Assembly (NCBI GenBank): GCA_019426215.1
Contig: CM033402.1
Coordinates: 18,109,104 to 18,173,103, forward strand
Source: Buddleja alternifolia
Lineage: Eukaryota > Streptophyta > Magnoliopsida > Lamiales > Scrophulariaceae
DNA length: 64,000 bases
Reading direction: 5' to 3'
Shown here: positions 1-11,995 of the stretch, piece after piece
Layout of the letters: each line of letters starts with the position of its first letter
Numbering within the stretch: the stretch's first letter is position 1
Notes under the pieces: generated by a model
Told to the model about the DNA's origin: nothing
The model's database searches: none
Seen by the model: only the letters and a program-made list of their open reading frames with translations
Translations under genes and position numbers: made by a program

Positions 1-1
1 T

Positions 2-160
2 CAGCCTCCTGGCCAGCATCAGGACCAGTCCCTTGCGCAGCTGCATGAGAAATTATCTCAGGAACGTTTTTCAGCTGGTGGGGTAGGAGGCTTCAACATA
101 GCGATGTCCATCGCAGCATCAACATCTAGGAAGAAAGTATCGTTCCCAGCAGGAGGATAA
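2..160 (+). CDS. C-terminal end of an unidentified retroelement ORF
   Basis: An open frame enters from the window edge and runs 52 codons to a TAA at 158-160. The product is Gln-rich at first (QPPGQHQDQ) and ends in a small Ser/Gly/basic tail (STSRKKVSFPAGG). I do not recognise the family. It lies about 250 bp upstream of a polypurine tract and an LTR (411-824) in the same orientation, so it is probably the last coding part of that retrotransposon, either the end of gag-pol or an extra ORF. The stretch 161-398 has no long frame. Only the 3' end is visible and the start is outside the window. Confidence 0.4.
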   Translation, partial: QPPGQHQDQSLAQLHEKLSQERFSAGGVGGFNIAMSIAASTSRKKVSFPAGG

Positions 161-410
161 CCAACAGCAGCATGGAATTCTTGTTCTTGGATGTTCAGTA
201 CAAAACAACCCTTTCAGCATGCTGTGCAGGAGGAAAATTAGGAATTCTTTTAGCTTAACCGAGCAGGAGGAAATCCAGGAGCATTTTCAGCTGGAAATTT
301 TAGCAGGAATTCAGGAGGAATTCTTTAGCTATCAGCTTGGCTCCCATAAAATAATTCTTTTTACAACTCTTTCAGTTTGACAAGTCAAACTTTAGAGTTG
401 AGGGGACTAT

Positions 411-824
411 TGATGTGGATCGACATTATCCACTAGGCCAAGCTGATAAGCCCAAAAGATATTACGTACTTTTTCCTAATTTATTCTAATATTTTTTGCC
501 CATATATTTATATATTTGGCCTCATCCATTTAGCAAGAGTGGAGACCAAGTCAAAGCCTTAGAAGAAAATAATCAATCAAGAGACAATATCCAATCAAAT
601 ATCAATCCAAAAAAAATTGATCAAACACTTACCAAACCAGGAAGATTCGGCCTTCCTAAAATATGACCTGAGAGTCCAACATTGATGATCAATAAAACAA
701 CTCTTACAACTTTTTGCATCTTTACACATTTTACTCTATATTTTTCTCATGGTTCATTACTTTAAAGCTCAATTTCTCGCATAATAATATACAAATATTA
801 TTGGTGTAAATTCCACGTACATCA
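411..824 (+). mobile_element. 3' LTR of an LTR retrotransposon, probably Ty3/gypsy
   Basis: The segment starts TGATGTGG and ends ACGTACATCA, so TGATGT/ACATCA form perfect inverted ends. A purine-rich tract (gagttgaggggac) lies just before it at about 396-408, as expected for a polypurine tract on the + strand. The gypsy element at 25,870-43,989 has the same boundary style (GGGGACTAT then TGATGTG), suggesting related families. The 5' LTR and most of the body lie outside the window, so the target duplication cannot be checked; ATTTT at 825-829 is the candidate right copy. Confidence 0.7.
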
Positions 825-1958
825 ATTTTTATAGAACAAAATAGTCAAAGGTTTGAAACTTTTTTTTTTAATTTGCAACGTGTGAATTGAGCACACGTCC
901 TCTACATAGACTACTAGAATAACAAAGTAGACTTAAATCCTAGTTATGAAACTTATTAGTTCGGACGAGGTAAAATTGCATTTTTAACCCCAATTAATAA
1001 GGGATTATTCTTTTAGTAAAAGAATTGCATTTATAGTCTCATGTCATACAAAATTTAACAACTTCATTACCTTTTTTTTCTTTCCTTAACAAAATGTGGC
1101 GTGACTTGCTTATGATGGTTAGTTGTAGGGCTTACAGTTTTTTTTTCTTTTCTATGTGATCGAAAGTACAATAATTTTCCTTTTCTATTTTTCTTTTCGA
1201 AACTCTTTTTTCTTTTAAACTTTGCATTTCTTCTCTATCTTTCTATAATTTTCTACAGTAGGTTTCAATGCTCTTATTGTAATAATTTACATGACCTTAT
1301 ATGCTATAGTTTACAAAAGTAAATTGATACTAGTACATAACAGTTCTTTCAAAATTAAATGGTTCGGCAAGCTAGTAACTTTGAATTATATTCATCGTAG
1401 TTCAAATTTTGCTGTAACTTATATATATTATATGTATCAATTAATAGTTAAACACTAATGAAAGAGTTTTATTTTTATTGCATTCAAATAAACTATATTA
1501 ATAAGATAACCAAAGGACTAAATGTAAGGCAAGAGATTGTCATAAAACAAAATTAAGATCTCATCCTAAAAAAAATTTAAATGTGGAGAGTTTTTGAATT
1601 TTCATAACAATTACTAAAATTGGTGTTTCAGTAATTAGTTAATTGTTAATAATCAAATACATGATAGTAAAACAAAAAGCAAAAAGAACTAAGAATGTGA
1701 GAGCAACTGGGTGTCATTAAACCAACATATAAAGTTCATACAGTTGGGACAATTCTAAATTTTTGTTTAGCCTTTTGCAAACTATCATATATAATATAAC
1801 GTGTCATGCAAGAATATTAAATAAGAGCATTTAAGCTTAACCGTGTATATTAATAAAGAAATTTAAAGAAAGATAAAAAAAATACGAAATAAAAAGAAGA
1901 AAGAACGAAAAATGGCTTTTAGGGGGAAAATTTGGGACCAAAATTGCATACTAATGAC
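825..1958. other. AT-rich spacer, no gene seen
   Basis: This stretch is AT-rich with short homopolymer runs. I see no ORF above background, no RNA gene and no terminal-repeat structure. It separates an LTR end from a hAT MITE. Confidence 0.6.
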
Positions 1959-2195
1959 CAGAGATGGAGCGAGGCCCCGGGTAGGTAGGGGCAACCCCCC
2001 CCCCCCCCCTCCCTCACCAAAAACTCTGAGAATTTTTTTTTTTGCCCTATAAATTTTTTATATTTGATATCTTGCCCCTATAAAATTAAATTTTGACATT
2101 TCGCCCCCCCACCCCCCAAAAAAAAAATATTAAGCTTTGCCCTGAATATTTTTCATTCGCACCCCCCCAAATTTTGAATCCTAACTCCATCCCTG
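1959..2195. mobile_element. hAT-type MITE, 237 bp, with a long C run
   Basis: The left end CAGAGATGGAGCGAGG and the reverse complement of the right end (CAGGGATGGAGTTAGG) form 16-bp imperfect terminal inverted repeats of the hAT CAGGGRTGG type. Flanking 8-bp copies CTAATGAC (1,951-1,958) and CTAATGAG (2,196-2,203) match at 7 of 8 positions, the size expected for hAT. The interior has a run of about 15 C near the left end and other C/A homopolymers. No coding capacity. Confidence 0.75.
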
Positions 2196-2560
2196 CTAAT
2201 GAGACTATATGCAAGTCAAATGGTACACTTTGTCCAAAAACTAATGGACCGAACAAAATGTGTTCATATCTTTTTATCTTACAAGATCATAAGTGCAATT
2301 CTAGCAAAGTAAGCATGAGTACAACAATATTCTCTCCATTCCAATATTATTGTCTAGTTTTGTGTTCGAACTCAATATTAGCTAATAGTTAAAAGAAAGG
2401 GAAACAAAATAGAGAGAGTGAATGATTTAGATATAATTGTGTTAAATTTAAGATATCAACAATTTCATTTAAAAACAAACGTTGTTGTTGTTGTTAAAAA
2501 TAGAGGGTTGGGTATTTTTCCTCTTAGGGCACGTTAGCCCTAACGTGCATCAAACCCTAA

Positions 2561-3560
2561 ATGGCAAAAAGGAAGGTGAAAAAGACTGCGACTCAACCTG
2601 TGAGTCCAACGAAAGTACTGATTTCAAACCCTAACTCGCCGACGAATCCTACTATGGCGAGTTTGTCAACTTTGAGGCCCACGTCTGAACCAGGAGTGAT
2701 TGAGAAGAATACGGGGCAAAATCACGGAACTGACGGCTTCACTTCAGAGGAATGTTTGATGGAGGAAGACGCAGGTGTGATTCTGCCGCCGAAGGTGACA
2801 GCTCCGCCTCTGACACTCGAGGGAGAAGAAAAATGGCAGCCTGAAATCAAAACTTAGAGAGCTCTGTTCACTGGTAACGGGACGGTACTGAAGGCTTGAA
2901 ATTAGCAAAAATTCAGCACAATGGTGAGGAAATTCAGCTCACACGCGAGGATGTTGAGCCCAAAATTGTATATTGGAGATTCTCGGTGGTGGCCTACATT
3001 CTGGGGCAGGATGTTCCAACACAGGTAATGGTCAATTTCCTTAACTCTCGATGGAAAGGTTTAGTGATGGCCCGAATTGTTAAGCATGACGGGGGGTATT
3101 TCATTTTGAGGTTTGAAACCGAACATGCGCTGATGGCTGCTCTGAATAAGGGAATTCAGTTCTTCTACTCTAAGCCATTCATGATGCACCAGTGGAAGGA
3201 AGGTATGGATATTGCAGGGGAGATAAAAACAGTGCCAGTTTAGGTTCAGTTGCCTAAATTGCCCCTTGATATGTGGGGAGCTTCAAATGTAAGCAAGATA
3301 GCGAGTAAGATAGGCACTCCGTTGTATACGGATGAATTGACGGCTAAGAAACTGAAGTTGGAGTTTGCTAGAATACTCGTACAAATTGAAGTGGGGCAGG
3401 AACTTCCAATAGAGGTAACCATCTGGAATGTTGTGACTGGCAGTTTTCTCAAGCAGCCAATAAAATATTAGTGGACTCCTATTCAATGCCAAAGATGCAA
3501 AAACATGGGGGCATAGGGACAGTGAATGTAAGAAACCATTGGTCCAACAATGGCAAGTAA
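2561..3560 (+). pseudogene. LINE ORF1 (gag-like, DUF4283 and zinc knuckle), broken
   Basis: Plant L1 ORF1 proteins bind the element RNA. The frame opens at ATG 2,561 (MAKRKVKK, a basic start), runs to a TAG at 2,855, then continues in another frame from about 2,896. That second part (2,896-3,243) carries the DUF4283 pattern (RIVKHDGGYFILRFETEHAL, then a MHQW-type stretch). A third open stretch, 3,250-3,471, continues the conserved region (MPKLPLDMWGASNVSKIASK). The zinc knuckle follows at about 3,486-3,540: the two Cys (CQRC) are in one frame, while the GH and last Cys are in another, so one base has been lost or gained inside the finger. Family assignment is firm; exact ends are not. Confidence 0.75.
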
Positions 3561-3885
3561 AGAAGCCAATACTTGTATAAAACCAAACAACGGATATATG
3601 AGAGCAGGGTGAGGCGCCAGTAGTACAAGGGGTTCAAGAAGTTGGACAGACAGCTACTACTCAATCTCCTACAACTTCTCAGGTGGACAAAGGTAAAACT
3701 AAAGTGCAGGAATGGACAGCGGTTAGAGGATCCAGACTAAGGAAGGGCAACTCTTGGGCAACTAATACTGCTACGGTGGAGGTGCAAAACGCCATGTCTA
3801 ATCTTTTTTAGGTACTTAGTAAAGCAGGTAATATAGTGGAGGGTGGCACTGAGTTGACCCCTGACCCCCCTGATTTATGAGAATA

Positions 3886-4908
3886 TGTTCTTGAAACATT
3901 TGGGGGCTTAATAAAACTAAAAAACAGGCTGTTGTGAATCAGTTGATTAAGTCAAATAAAGTTGAAATAATGGGGATAGTTGAGACTAGAGTAAAACCAT
4001 AAAAATATAACAAAGTGGTGAAGTGTTTTGGTAAGAAGTGGATCTGTATGAATAATTATGTGGCTGCTGAAAATGGACGTATCTGGTCCTTTGGGATAGC
4101 ACGAAAGTTTAGGGATGTGTTTTGACAGTTACAACTCAAACTGTATCTTGTAGAAGGGATGTGGAAGGTTGTGGGTTTGTCTTGACTGTTGTGTATGGGT
4201 TTAATGATGAGATGAACAGGAAAACTCTTTGGGAAGACCTAAAGGGGCTGAATATCAAAGAACCCTGGATAGAATGCGGGATTGGAATGCAACACTTTTC
4301 CAAGAGGAAAAGCTACAAAGTGACAGGTGTTATACTTGTGGCAATGTGGATATGAGACAGTGTATAGATCAGCTTTGACTCACAGATTTACCTTATATTG
4401 GTCTAGTATTCACTTGTTGTAATATGCATGATCATCAGACTCGGACTTACTATAAGCTAGACAGATGCATAGTCAATGTAGAGTGGATGATTGGTATTGT
4501 AGGGTGCAGTGTGGTCCATGATAAGGGCATCTCTAATCATTGCCCTCTTATCATGGCTAAGCAGGAATTTAAGATAGGGAACCACCCTTTTCGGTTCCTT
4601 AATGGGTGGACTAAGCATCCTGGTTACACCAATTGTGAGTGAGGAATGAGACAAGATAGTTCAGGGGTACAGTATGTACAAAAATGTGTAGAAATCCAAG
4701 CAGATAAAAAGGAGAAGTTCAACAAGCTACTAGTGAACTCAAGGAGATTCGAACTCAATTGAACCAATTCCCTTTTCACTCAATGCTCATTGCTAAGGAG
4801 CAAGAGATGTACAAAAATGTTAAACAACTGATGTGTATGGAATTGAAGTTTTTAAAGCAACGCGCAAAAATGGAGTTTTACCAGTATGGTGATGAATGTA
4901 GCAGATAC
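3886..4908 (+). pseudogene. LINE ORF2, endonuclease part, heavily degraded
   Basis: Translation around 3,955-4,000 gives the endonuclease landmark MGIVETRVK, typical of apurinic-like endonucleases of plant L1 elements. After it the reading frame is lost repeatedly: open pieces at 4,122-4,355, 4,424-4,642 and 4,759-4,908 lie in different frames with stops between them. The last piece carries the conserved block before RT (EFYQYGDECSRY). It is then cut at 4,908 by a solo LTR; the matching continuation (FFAKLED) resumes at 7,149. The protein would nick target DNA to start reverse transcription; this copy cannot make it. Confidence 0.7.
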
Positions 4909-7143
4909 TGTTGGGATCTCGGTACAAACCCCCGAGGACGCCGGCACAGAGGAAGGTATAAATTTAAAAAATTAAAGCGGCATCCCCAAAATTAGGGCTA
5001 GGTAGACATGGTAGCATCGGATTCAAAAACTATCCTAGAGGAAGTTTTCTCTTGTTTACCTCTTGAAGACCAAAAAATAGCAATGTCTTTTTAAGCAACT
5101 TCCTGCTACATCTCTCCGAATGAATTTGCCCTAGCGTCCCAAGTGTTGCGCCTCTAAGCTTATCCACACCTTAGCTCGTACCCTCGATTATCTCCACCAG
5201 TGCTAGCAAGGAGAATATCAAATCTTGGCTTATGAGAAATGGGTAGAAATATATTTTGGTGTTCTTAGTACTCAACACATGAGTTGGAAGAAATTAGATA
5301 TAAAAGAGGTGGAAGAGAGGGAGAGAAAGAATTAAAACTTTTTGTTTTTAGTTTATGAAAAACTCTTAAGAGAAACTTAAAATTTAATTAATTAAAACAA
5401 CAACACATACACAAATATATAGGGCATATACGCCCTACACACACGCCTTAATGTGTGTGTTCACAAGTGTGATATATGTATGTATGTTATTTTATTTAGT
5501 TTCCATTCTTTCTCAAACTCTCTTCCTTAATTAATTGGACATCTTTCCAACTAATAAGATATTTCCTTATCTATTGAATAAGATCTTTTCCATATAATTA
5601 GTCAACTAACTAATTAATTAGATCTTGCCATATCTATTATATTTATCCTAATATATTTATAAGATCTTTCCATATCAATTAGTTACCTAATTAATTAGAA
5701 TAGATCCTACCAAATATATTATAAGATAGATAATTTAAATACACACACACACACACACACACAGACTTAGTGAACAAGATAAAATCCTCCACCAAATCTA
5801 TACATACATACACGCCTATGCATGTATTAATACACATATATTTATTTTCTTCTTTCACATATTAATTAATTAGACCACTAATTAATTAATTATTATTTCC
5901 CAATTTAATAATCTAATATTAAATTATAAGACTATTATTAATTAAGACCACTTAATTAATTAATTATTCTTTCCCAATTTGATAATCTAATATTCAATTA
6001 TAAGACTATTATTAATTAAGACCACTTAGTTAGTTTATTCATTTTCCTGATTAATTAATTTCAATTAATTAATCTCTCTAGTAATTCACAAAGAATTAAC
6101 TAGCCAATAGGTACTACACTAAGTATTGTGTGTGACCCCTTAGGCTCATTAACAAGCTAGCAATAAGTCCTTCCATAGGCTAGATTAATTATTCATAATA
6201 ATTAACTAGACCTTGGATTAATTTCACCAATTAATTCAAGACACCTATTGGTCGTGGTTCGGTGTCTAGCAACGTCGCCACGACTACCTAGATGTTAACA
6301 ATGAAAATGCAAACCTATCCAAATTTCGATCTTTGTGTGAGTCGAATCCCTTCATCTTTTTCCCATCTAAGACCTAGGGCTTGGCGACGGTCGAAACTCT
6401 AATAGCTCAAAAACTATGACTATGTTGGTTCCACTAATAATCTGGTCTTCTAAGCAGGGATCACCAATCCCTCTTATAAGACAATGCTTTGGCCAGAGAC
6501 TTCTCGATTATTCAGTTTCATCCAACAACATAGAAAATACCGGGTACTTATGACCTTGGATGAATCCCCTTAGACTGTCACTTGCTCCGCTGTACTACCA
6601 GACTATACCCAACATACAAGCCATATGACTCTCCTGAAGTGCACATGCATATCAAAGAAAAGTGGGTAGTACCCTTTTGCAATGACATCTCAGTTCTAAG
6701 GATTATCTCACACTACGAAACCGAAGGACTCCAAGTTCGACAGCACTAACGAGTTATCCTTGTAGGGCCGTTCAATCCCATACCTCTGAAACGTATGGAT
6801 CTTCATGCATGTATTGGCTATACTAGCAATTGACAATGGAACGCGTCAACCTCTTGGAAGAGTTACACACACGAACAAGTTTTGGCGGGGCCAGTGATAT
6901 CCCACATCTCACAGCCTTTATGACTTAGAACGTATATTTCGGATTACGGTCTTTGAGAGCGTTCCATAGGTATCCCAACTGACTCTCTTAACCATATGTA
7001 ATCCATGAAATCTTTATCTATACTCCTCGAGTAGTCAACAAAAGAAGCATTCCGTAATAAATTTGATATAATCTAAATGATAAGACTGACACAGTGTTAA
7101 TGTTCAAGTCAACAGATGGCTCGCTGGGCACATAACACTTTCA
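4909..7143 (-). mobile_element. solo LTR, probably Copia, 2,235 bp, inside the LINE
   Basis: Read on the - strand the segment begins TGAAAGTGTTATGTGCCC and ends GAGATCCCAACA, the TG...CA ends of an LTR. It is flanked by perfect 5-bp copies GATAC (4,904-4,908 and 7,144-7,148; the match extends to CAGATAC), and removing it brings the two halves of LINE ORF2 together. There is no gag or pol inside. The start resembles the TGTTAGGATTATGCCC start of the Copia LTR at 37,724, which suggests Copia. It contains a CA microsatellite at about 5,740-5,762 and TTAATTAA-rich stretches at 5,840-6,090. Confidence 0.85.
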
Positions 7144-7148
7144 GATAC

Positions 7149-8290
7149 TTCTTTGCAAAGCTTGAGGATTATAAAGTGAAAAGGAGTATTTGTAATCTTA
7201 AATCTGGGGATGGCAGATTGCTTTCTAGCTCGGATGACATTCAGCAAGAAATGTTGGGTTTTACAAAAGTTTGCTAGGTACTGCTAGTGCTACCACTACT
7301 GATATCCAGCCTCATATTGTGCAGCAAGGATATGTCCTTACTCAGGCAGATGTTCATAGTCTGAATACCCCAGTGACAGCCGAAGAGGTTAAGGATATTT
7401 TATTTTCTATCTCGGAGGAGAAAAGCCTGGGCCCAGATAGATTTAACTCAGGTTTCTACCGAAGATCTTGGTCTATAATGGGGGGTGATATCACAAAGGC
7501 AGTGATTGAGTGTTTTGAGAAACAAAGGATGCTTAGAGAGATCAATCACACCTTGCTAAATGGGAAGGTGTTTGGTAATTTTGAGGGGAAAAGAGGGCTA
7601 AGGCAAGGAGATCCTATGTCCCCGTACCTATTTGTCATTCTCATGGACTATTTGTCCAGAGCTTTCAAAACATTGCATAAGGTCCCGACATTTAAATTTC
7701 ACCCTCTGTGCAAGAAGATTGGACTCTTTAATCTCTGCTTGGCAGATGATTTAATGATGTTTTGTAAGGGCGATGTGAAATCTATTGGGCTGTTAAAAGA
7801 CACATTTGAACATTTCTCAGACGTAACATATCTTCAGGCGAACTTGGGGAAGAGCCAGATCATTTGTGGAGGGATTTCTGAACAGGAGAAGTTACATATT
7901 CTCAAACTAACAGGTTTTGTGGAGGGGACCATGCCTATAAGGTACCTTGGGGTTCCTTTAACCTCCATGAGACTTACTGTGCATAATTGTATCCCTTTGA
8001 TTGAAAAGATATTGCAGCGAATGACCTCGTGGACTTCTAGATTTCTATCTTTTGTAGGGAGATTACTACTAATTAAGGCGGTTGTATTTGGTATCCAAAT
8101 GCTTTGGAGCCAAATATTTCCCATGCCTATTACTGTTATTGATGAAATTGAGAAACTGTGTAGGGTGTTTTTATGGACAGGAAAGACCACTGGAAAGTAT
8201 CAGTCTAGTGTTAATTGGAACACGGTCTGCTTACCTAAAATAGAAGGGGGCCCGGGGCTGATTTCCTTGAAAATTGGAACACGGCAGTAA
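7149..8290 (+). pseudogene. LINE ORF2, reverse transcriptase part with internal deletion
   Basis: One frame runs from the solo-LTR junction to a TAA at 8,288. It contains the pre-RT region, the EEVKDILFSISEEKSLGPD block, GKRGLRQGDPMSPYLF (RT motif B region), the catalytic ADD motif as LADDL (about residue 158 counted from 7,271) and YLGVPL. Between REINHTLL and LNGKVFGNF (near nt 7,555) the fingers and palm segment normally found in L1 RTs, with the first catalytic aspartate, is missing. The frame is still open, so this is an in-frame internal deletion of roughly 100 or more residues judged from family layout. Reverse transcriptase activity is not expected. Confidence 0.85.
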
Positions 8291-8442
8291 TATTTAAAAA
8301 TATCTGGAGTGTGGCCGAAAAAGCAGATTCAATGTGGGTAAAATGGGTGCATGCCTACTATATTAAAGTTGAATCTGTGTGGACGATAGGGGTAAAAAGC
8401 ACCAGTTTCTGACTATGGAAAAGAATTCTGGGGATTCGAGAT

Positions 8443-8976
8443 GTGATGATAAACGTCGTGGATGTCATGCACAATACCTGGAAGGGGGGCACCTTTCACA
8501 TCCAGAAAGCATATGCTCATGTTCAGAAGCTTGTTGAGGAAGTAAATTGGAAAAAATTGGTTTGGGGTAAAGGGCCACTTGCTAGACATAGAATCATAGC
8601 TTGGTTGGCAATCCGAAATCGATTGAAAACGAGAGACAGGCTGGCTGTTTGGAAGTATTTGGAAGATACAAGATGTGTGTTTTGTCAGTTGGAGGATGAA
8701 ACAAGAGATCACTTATTTTTCAAGTGTGATTTTTCCCAAGAGGTGGTGGTTCAAGTGTGGATGAAGCTGAGCATCGACTTTCAACATTCTGATTGGCTTA
8801 GGGCTATGAATTGGATTCAGAATATTAGTCGTGGACGAACTATTCTTAGTTGCACTAAAAGAACTTTGGTTTTAGCTACTATTTATATGCTTTGGATGGA
8901 ACAAAATAGGAGGATTTTACGTGTTGCTCGTAATGATAGTAAGACTATTGTAGAGTGTATCTGGCATGTAATTTAA
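8443..8976 (+). pseudogene. LINE ORF2 C-terminal part (zf-RVT region)
   Basis: This frame of about 177 codons is the usual tail of plant L1 ORF2: an N-terminal stretch ending W..GPLARHRIIAWLAIRNRLKTRDRL, then the zinc-binding pattern C-x2-C (CVFC) with H and C downstream (RDHLFFKCDF), and a final basic helix. The codon at 8,443 may not be a true start; the frame simply reopens after stops between 8,288 and 8,440. It stops at 8,974-8,976, about 85 bp before the poly-A run, so the short 3' UTR is present. Confidence 0.75.
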
Positions 8977-9090
8977 GTTTGTTGAATCTGCTCCCCAGGT
9001 ATGCCTGGTGTAAGTGTTGATGTTTTGAAGTTTCAATTGAAATATGCTTGCTTTGAGAGAAAAAAAAAAAAAGAAACAATATCACTTAAA

Positions 9091-11069
9091 TTTTTTAATT
9101 ATTTCTGTAAATAGCCATGATTACTCTAAAGTTGACATTGAATTTTTTTATATATTTATCCTTAAGTTTTTTTATAAAATTTACTACCCAAAAATCTACT
9201 TAGATGTCAATATTGATACATTGAGCATCAGGTAAGGTGTGTGTGCATAAGTACATAGAAAAAAGTTTTTTTTAGTTGTTGGTATAATTAGGCCATACCT
9301 CACTGGAGATTATAGGTGTAATTCACCCTTTTCATAAATAAGCAATACTAATTCATGGATTTTCTTAGCTTCATGTAATTTCTTAATCGATCAATTATAT
9401 TCTCTCAAGTATATATGACACTTAATATGAAGAATCAAACCCAAAACCCGCAGAAAAAGGAACATGCTATCCTATGTGTATACGAATAAAAACTTGACCT
9501 AATTCAAAGAAGCAGAATTCTATAGATTATAGAGTCCAATCAAAATGTTTTTTATTAAAAAATTATATAGAGAGAGGTATTTAATCTTTAAATGTAGATT
9601 GCTAAGTGCTATTACAGTGAACTGTCCGTATACATATAAAATTGCTCACTCAAAAGACAAAAAAAAAATGAAAAATTATGTGTAGGCAACATCTTTAATT
9701 CCCTTGTGAGAGTGTTACTTAGAGTCTACTCTTTCTACATATGCTGCTTACGTACGCTTTACTTCTCCAATCCCTTCTTTTTTGCCAGAGACATGCAGCC
9801 TTTTTTACTCGGTACTACTGACCCCTTGAATTCAGAGAAGGTTTCTGATTCTTCTTCTATTTTTTCTCTCTCTATATATATAATATATATATATATATGT
9901 ATGTATATGGTTAGTTTCTTTCTCCAATTCACCACCATTTGCTCATTTATTCATTACCAAACCCAAATAAAAGCCAATATCTGACAAATATTGTACCTTT
10001 CATTGTTTGGCCTTCCACGTATCAGTATCAACCACGTGCTCAGTCGGCTATAAAGCCTGTTATTGGCCCTGACCAAAGTAAACATTTATTCTATGCAGGA
10101 TTGAGTCCAACGGTTCAATTATGAATTATGTATCTATTTTTTAGACATAAATATGTGTAAAAATTGCACATAATACACGTTATTATGTAAGAGATATAGC
10201 ATTGAAATCATTAGATTCAGACTAACATAGATTTTTTTCCCAACGTTCATCATACCACCTATTGACCTAAAAAAGACCTACACCTTTATGCCTTGTTTCT
10301 TTTTCCCAACGTTCATCATACCAGCTACTGACCTACACCTTTATACCTTGTTTCATACATTCAGCAAAAAAGAAGGGATGAATTTCACTTTGCACCCTTA
10401 ATTATACCATAGGTGTCGCTGTACTCCTTCAAATTATGGAAAATGTACACATTGCCCCTCCAATTAATTAAGAATACTGTACTTCGTTTTTCCAATTTTA
10501 TTCTATATACTTCTAAAATGTTGCACTGTTGGTAATTGGTTTTGCAACAATGTGGATAGTCTAAGTTTGACTATGCGTTTAAGCGAATTTTATCAGTCGT
10601 TTTATGGAATTTCATTGATTAAGATTAATCTATTTCAAAAGTAAATGAACTTAATGTATTTAATTATTCAAATCTAACTTCGAATGATTGAAAAAATAAT
10701 ATTCAGACTTAGTCATTTAAATGTCGTATAAATGTTGAAATATTCGGGTATATAGCAAGGTTGACACATTCCACCTACGAATTTCGAATTATGAAGTGTC
10801 CGAATGGTTGAGTCCTTTTAGATATAACTTTTCGACATCTATTTATACACCTCCTAGATTCAGAATTTTCATTTTTCATTCATCCGTTCTCTTCTCTCTT
10901 GCACAATTAAGTAATATTACATTATTTTCATGCATTCTAGTCCTTCATACAAAGCTCGAAACTTTATTTTGTTCGTTGGTTCTCAAGATTTGTAGTGATA
11001 CTATCTCCATTAGTCGTTGTATCGTAGGAGAAAATTATCATGGTCCTTAAACATCAGTGTAGGGCAAGA
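9091..11069. other. AT-rich spacer, no supported gene
   Basis: Short open frames at 9,706-9,984, 9,939-10,124 and 10,796-11,050 have no recognisable domain and biased composition. A TA-dinucleotide run lies at about 9,874-9,898. A CACGTG G-box (about 10,033) and a TATAAA (about 10,054) occur 20 bp apart but no convincing coding region follows. Confidence 0.5.
10234..10354. repeat. short tandem duplication, two units of 66 and 55 bp
   Basis: Unit 1 (10,234-10,299) and unit 2 (10,300-10,354) share CCCAACGTTCATCATACC and a common end CCTTGTTTC. Unit 2 lacks about 11 bp containing an A run. It looks like a simple slippage or repair duplication. Confidence 0.75.
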
Positions 11070-11079
11070 TTAACTAAAG

Positions 11080-11314
11080 AAAAAATTACACACAGACCCC
11101 CTCACTTTTTTGAAAATTACATAAAATTCCCCTCATATTAACTCATTCATACAATTACACCCCCTGTATATTTAATATTTTTTTGTAATTTTACCCCATA
11201 GAAACCTTACAAATAGATCCTTTGAGGGGGGTGGAGGGTGTTGGTAATTTCCAAAAAGTGAGGGAGTTATGATAATCACATAATAAGTGAGTGGATCAGT
11301 GTGTAATTTTCCCG
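11080..11314. mobile_element. MITE, about 235 bp, probably MULE-derived
   Basis: The left end (AAAAAATTACACACAGACCC...) and the reverse complement of the right end (GGGAAAATTACACACTGATCC...) share AAAATTACACAC and continue to CTCAC with a few mismatches, giving about 26-bp terminal inverted repeats. Direct flanks TTAACTAAAG (11,070-11,079) and TTAACTCAAG (11,315-11,324) match at 9 of 10 positions, compatible with the 9-bp duplication of MULEs. No coding capacity. The superfamily is an inference from duplication length. Confidence 0.65.
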
Positions 11315-11448
11315 TTAACTCAAGGACAAATAAACAAACTCTTGCCTCAATTATTTTTATCTTGAATAGCCCTATATACATTTTCTCTCACAAAATATTG
11401 AAGCACAAAATTAGAACTTCAAAATTGTTGTTTGGACTTGATATATGA

Positions 11449-11626
11449 ATAACTGCTTTAACTTGGACAAATTATGAAATGATATAATGTTTTATACTTC
11501 AAAAACTACTTAAAAAATATTCAGAAGGATAATATATAAAATAACGGCTTTAACTTGGACAATTATGAAATAATATATATTTTATGCTTCAAAAACTACT
11601 TTAAAAAAATATTCAGAAGGATAACT
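11449..11626. repeat. tandem duplication, two units of about 90 bp
   Basis: Two adjacent copies share TTTAACTTGGACAA, CTTCAAAAACTACTT and ATATTCAGAAGGATAA with small indels. No function is apparent. The following 360 bp (11,627-11,986) contain only a 64-codon - strand frame (11,659-11,853) that I do not recognise. Confidence 0.7.
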
Positions 11627-11995
11627 TTTCTTTCTAATTACTATTTATAATTTTTCTGTTAATGTATAGTCATAAGGAGGGTGTTGTTGAAAGCTTGCAA
11701 AAATAAGAAACGGTGCAAAAGGAATTTACTAATTTTGAGCATAAAATGTGGGAGCATCACCAATTTTCTAGACTTTTCGGCATTAGATAGGGCATCAACT
11801 CTCATACATTGTCCTGCAACGTTGTAAAACTTGTGCTTTTGGTAAACAATCACCTTGGTTTGGTCACTTTGATCTTCCAGGGCCCTGAGCAGCCACCCCT
11901 TCTCTCGAAGTTATGGAGCTATTTTGAATTCATCATAGAGAATCGTCTCATGCCCATAAATACTCTCTAGCTATCCACATTTGTCTATCTGGGGG

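Larger units (their letters stand above)
2474..9074 (+). mobile_element. L1-type LINE, 5' complete or nearly so, inactivated
   Basis: ORF1 (DUF4283-like plus zinc-knuckle region) is followed by ORF2 (endonuclease, reverse transcriptase, zf-RVT/RNase H-like tail) and a poly-A run at 9,061-9,072. The flanks AACAATTTCATTTAAA (2,458-2,473) and AACAATATCACTTAAA (9,075-9,090) match at 14 of 16 positions and look like an aged target-site duplication, so the 5' end is probably close to complete. A 2.2-kb solo LTR has inserted in ORF2. Many stops, several frameshifts and an internal RT deletion show the copy is dead. Confidence 0.85.

Noticed and set aside
2093..2392. 99-codon frame after the C run
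   Set aside because: It starts inside a hAT MITE and crosses its right end; no domain.
9706..10124. Small genes in the 9.7-10.1 kb spacer with G-box and TATA-like word
   Set aside because: Frames are short, hydrophobic or low-complexity and lack any domain; the TATA-like word has no convincing gene after it.
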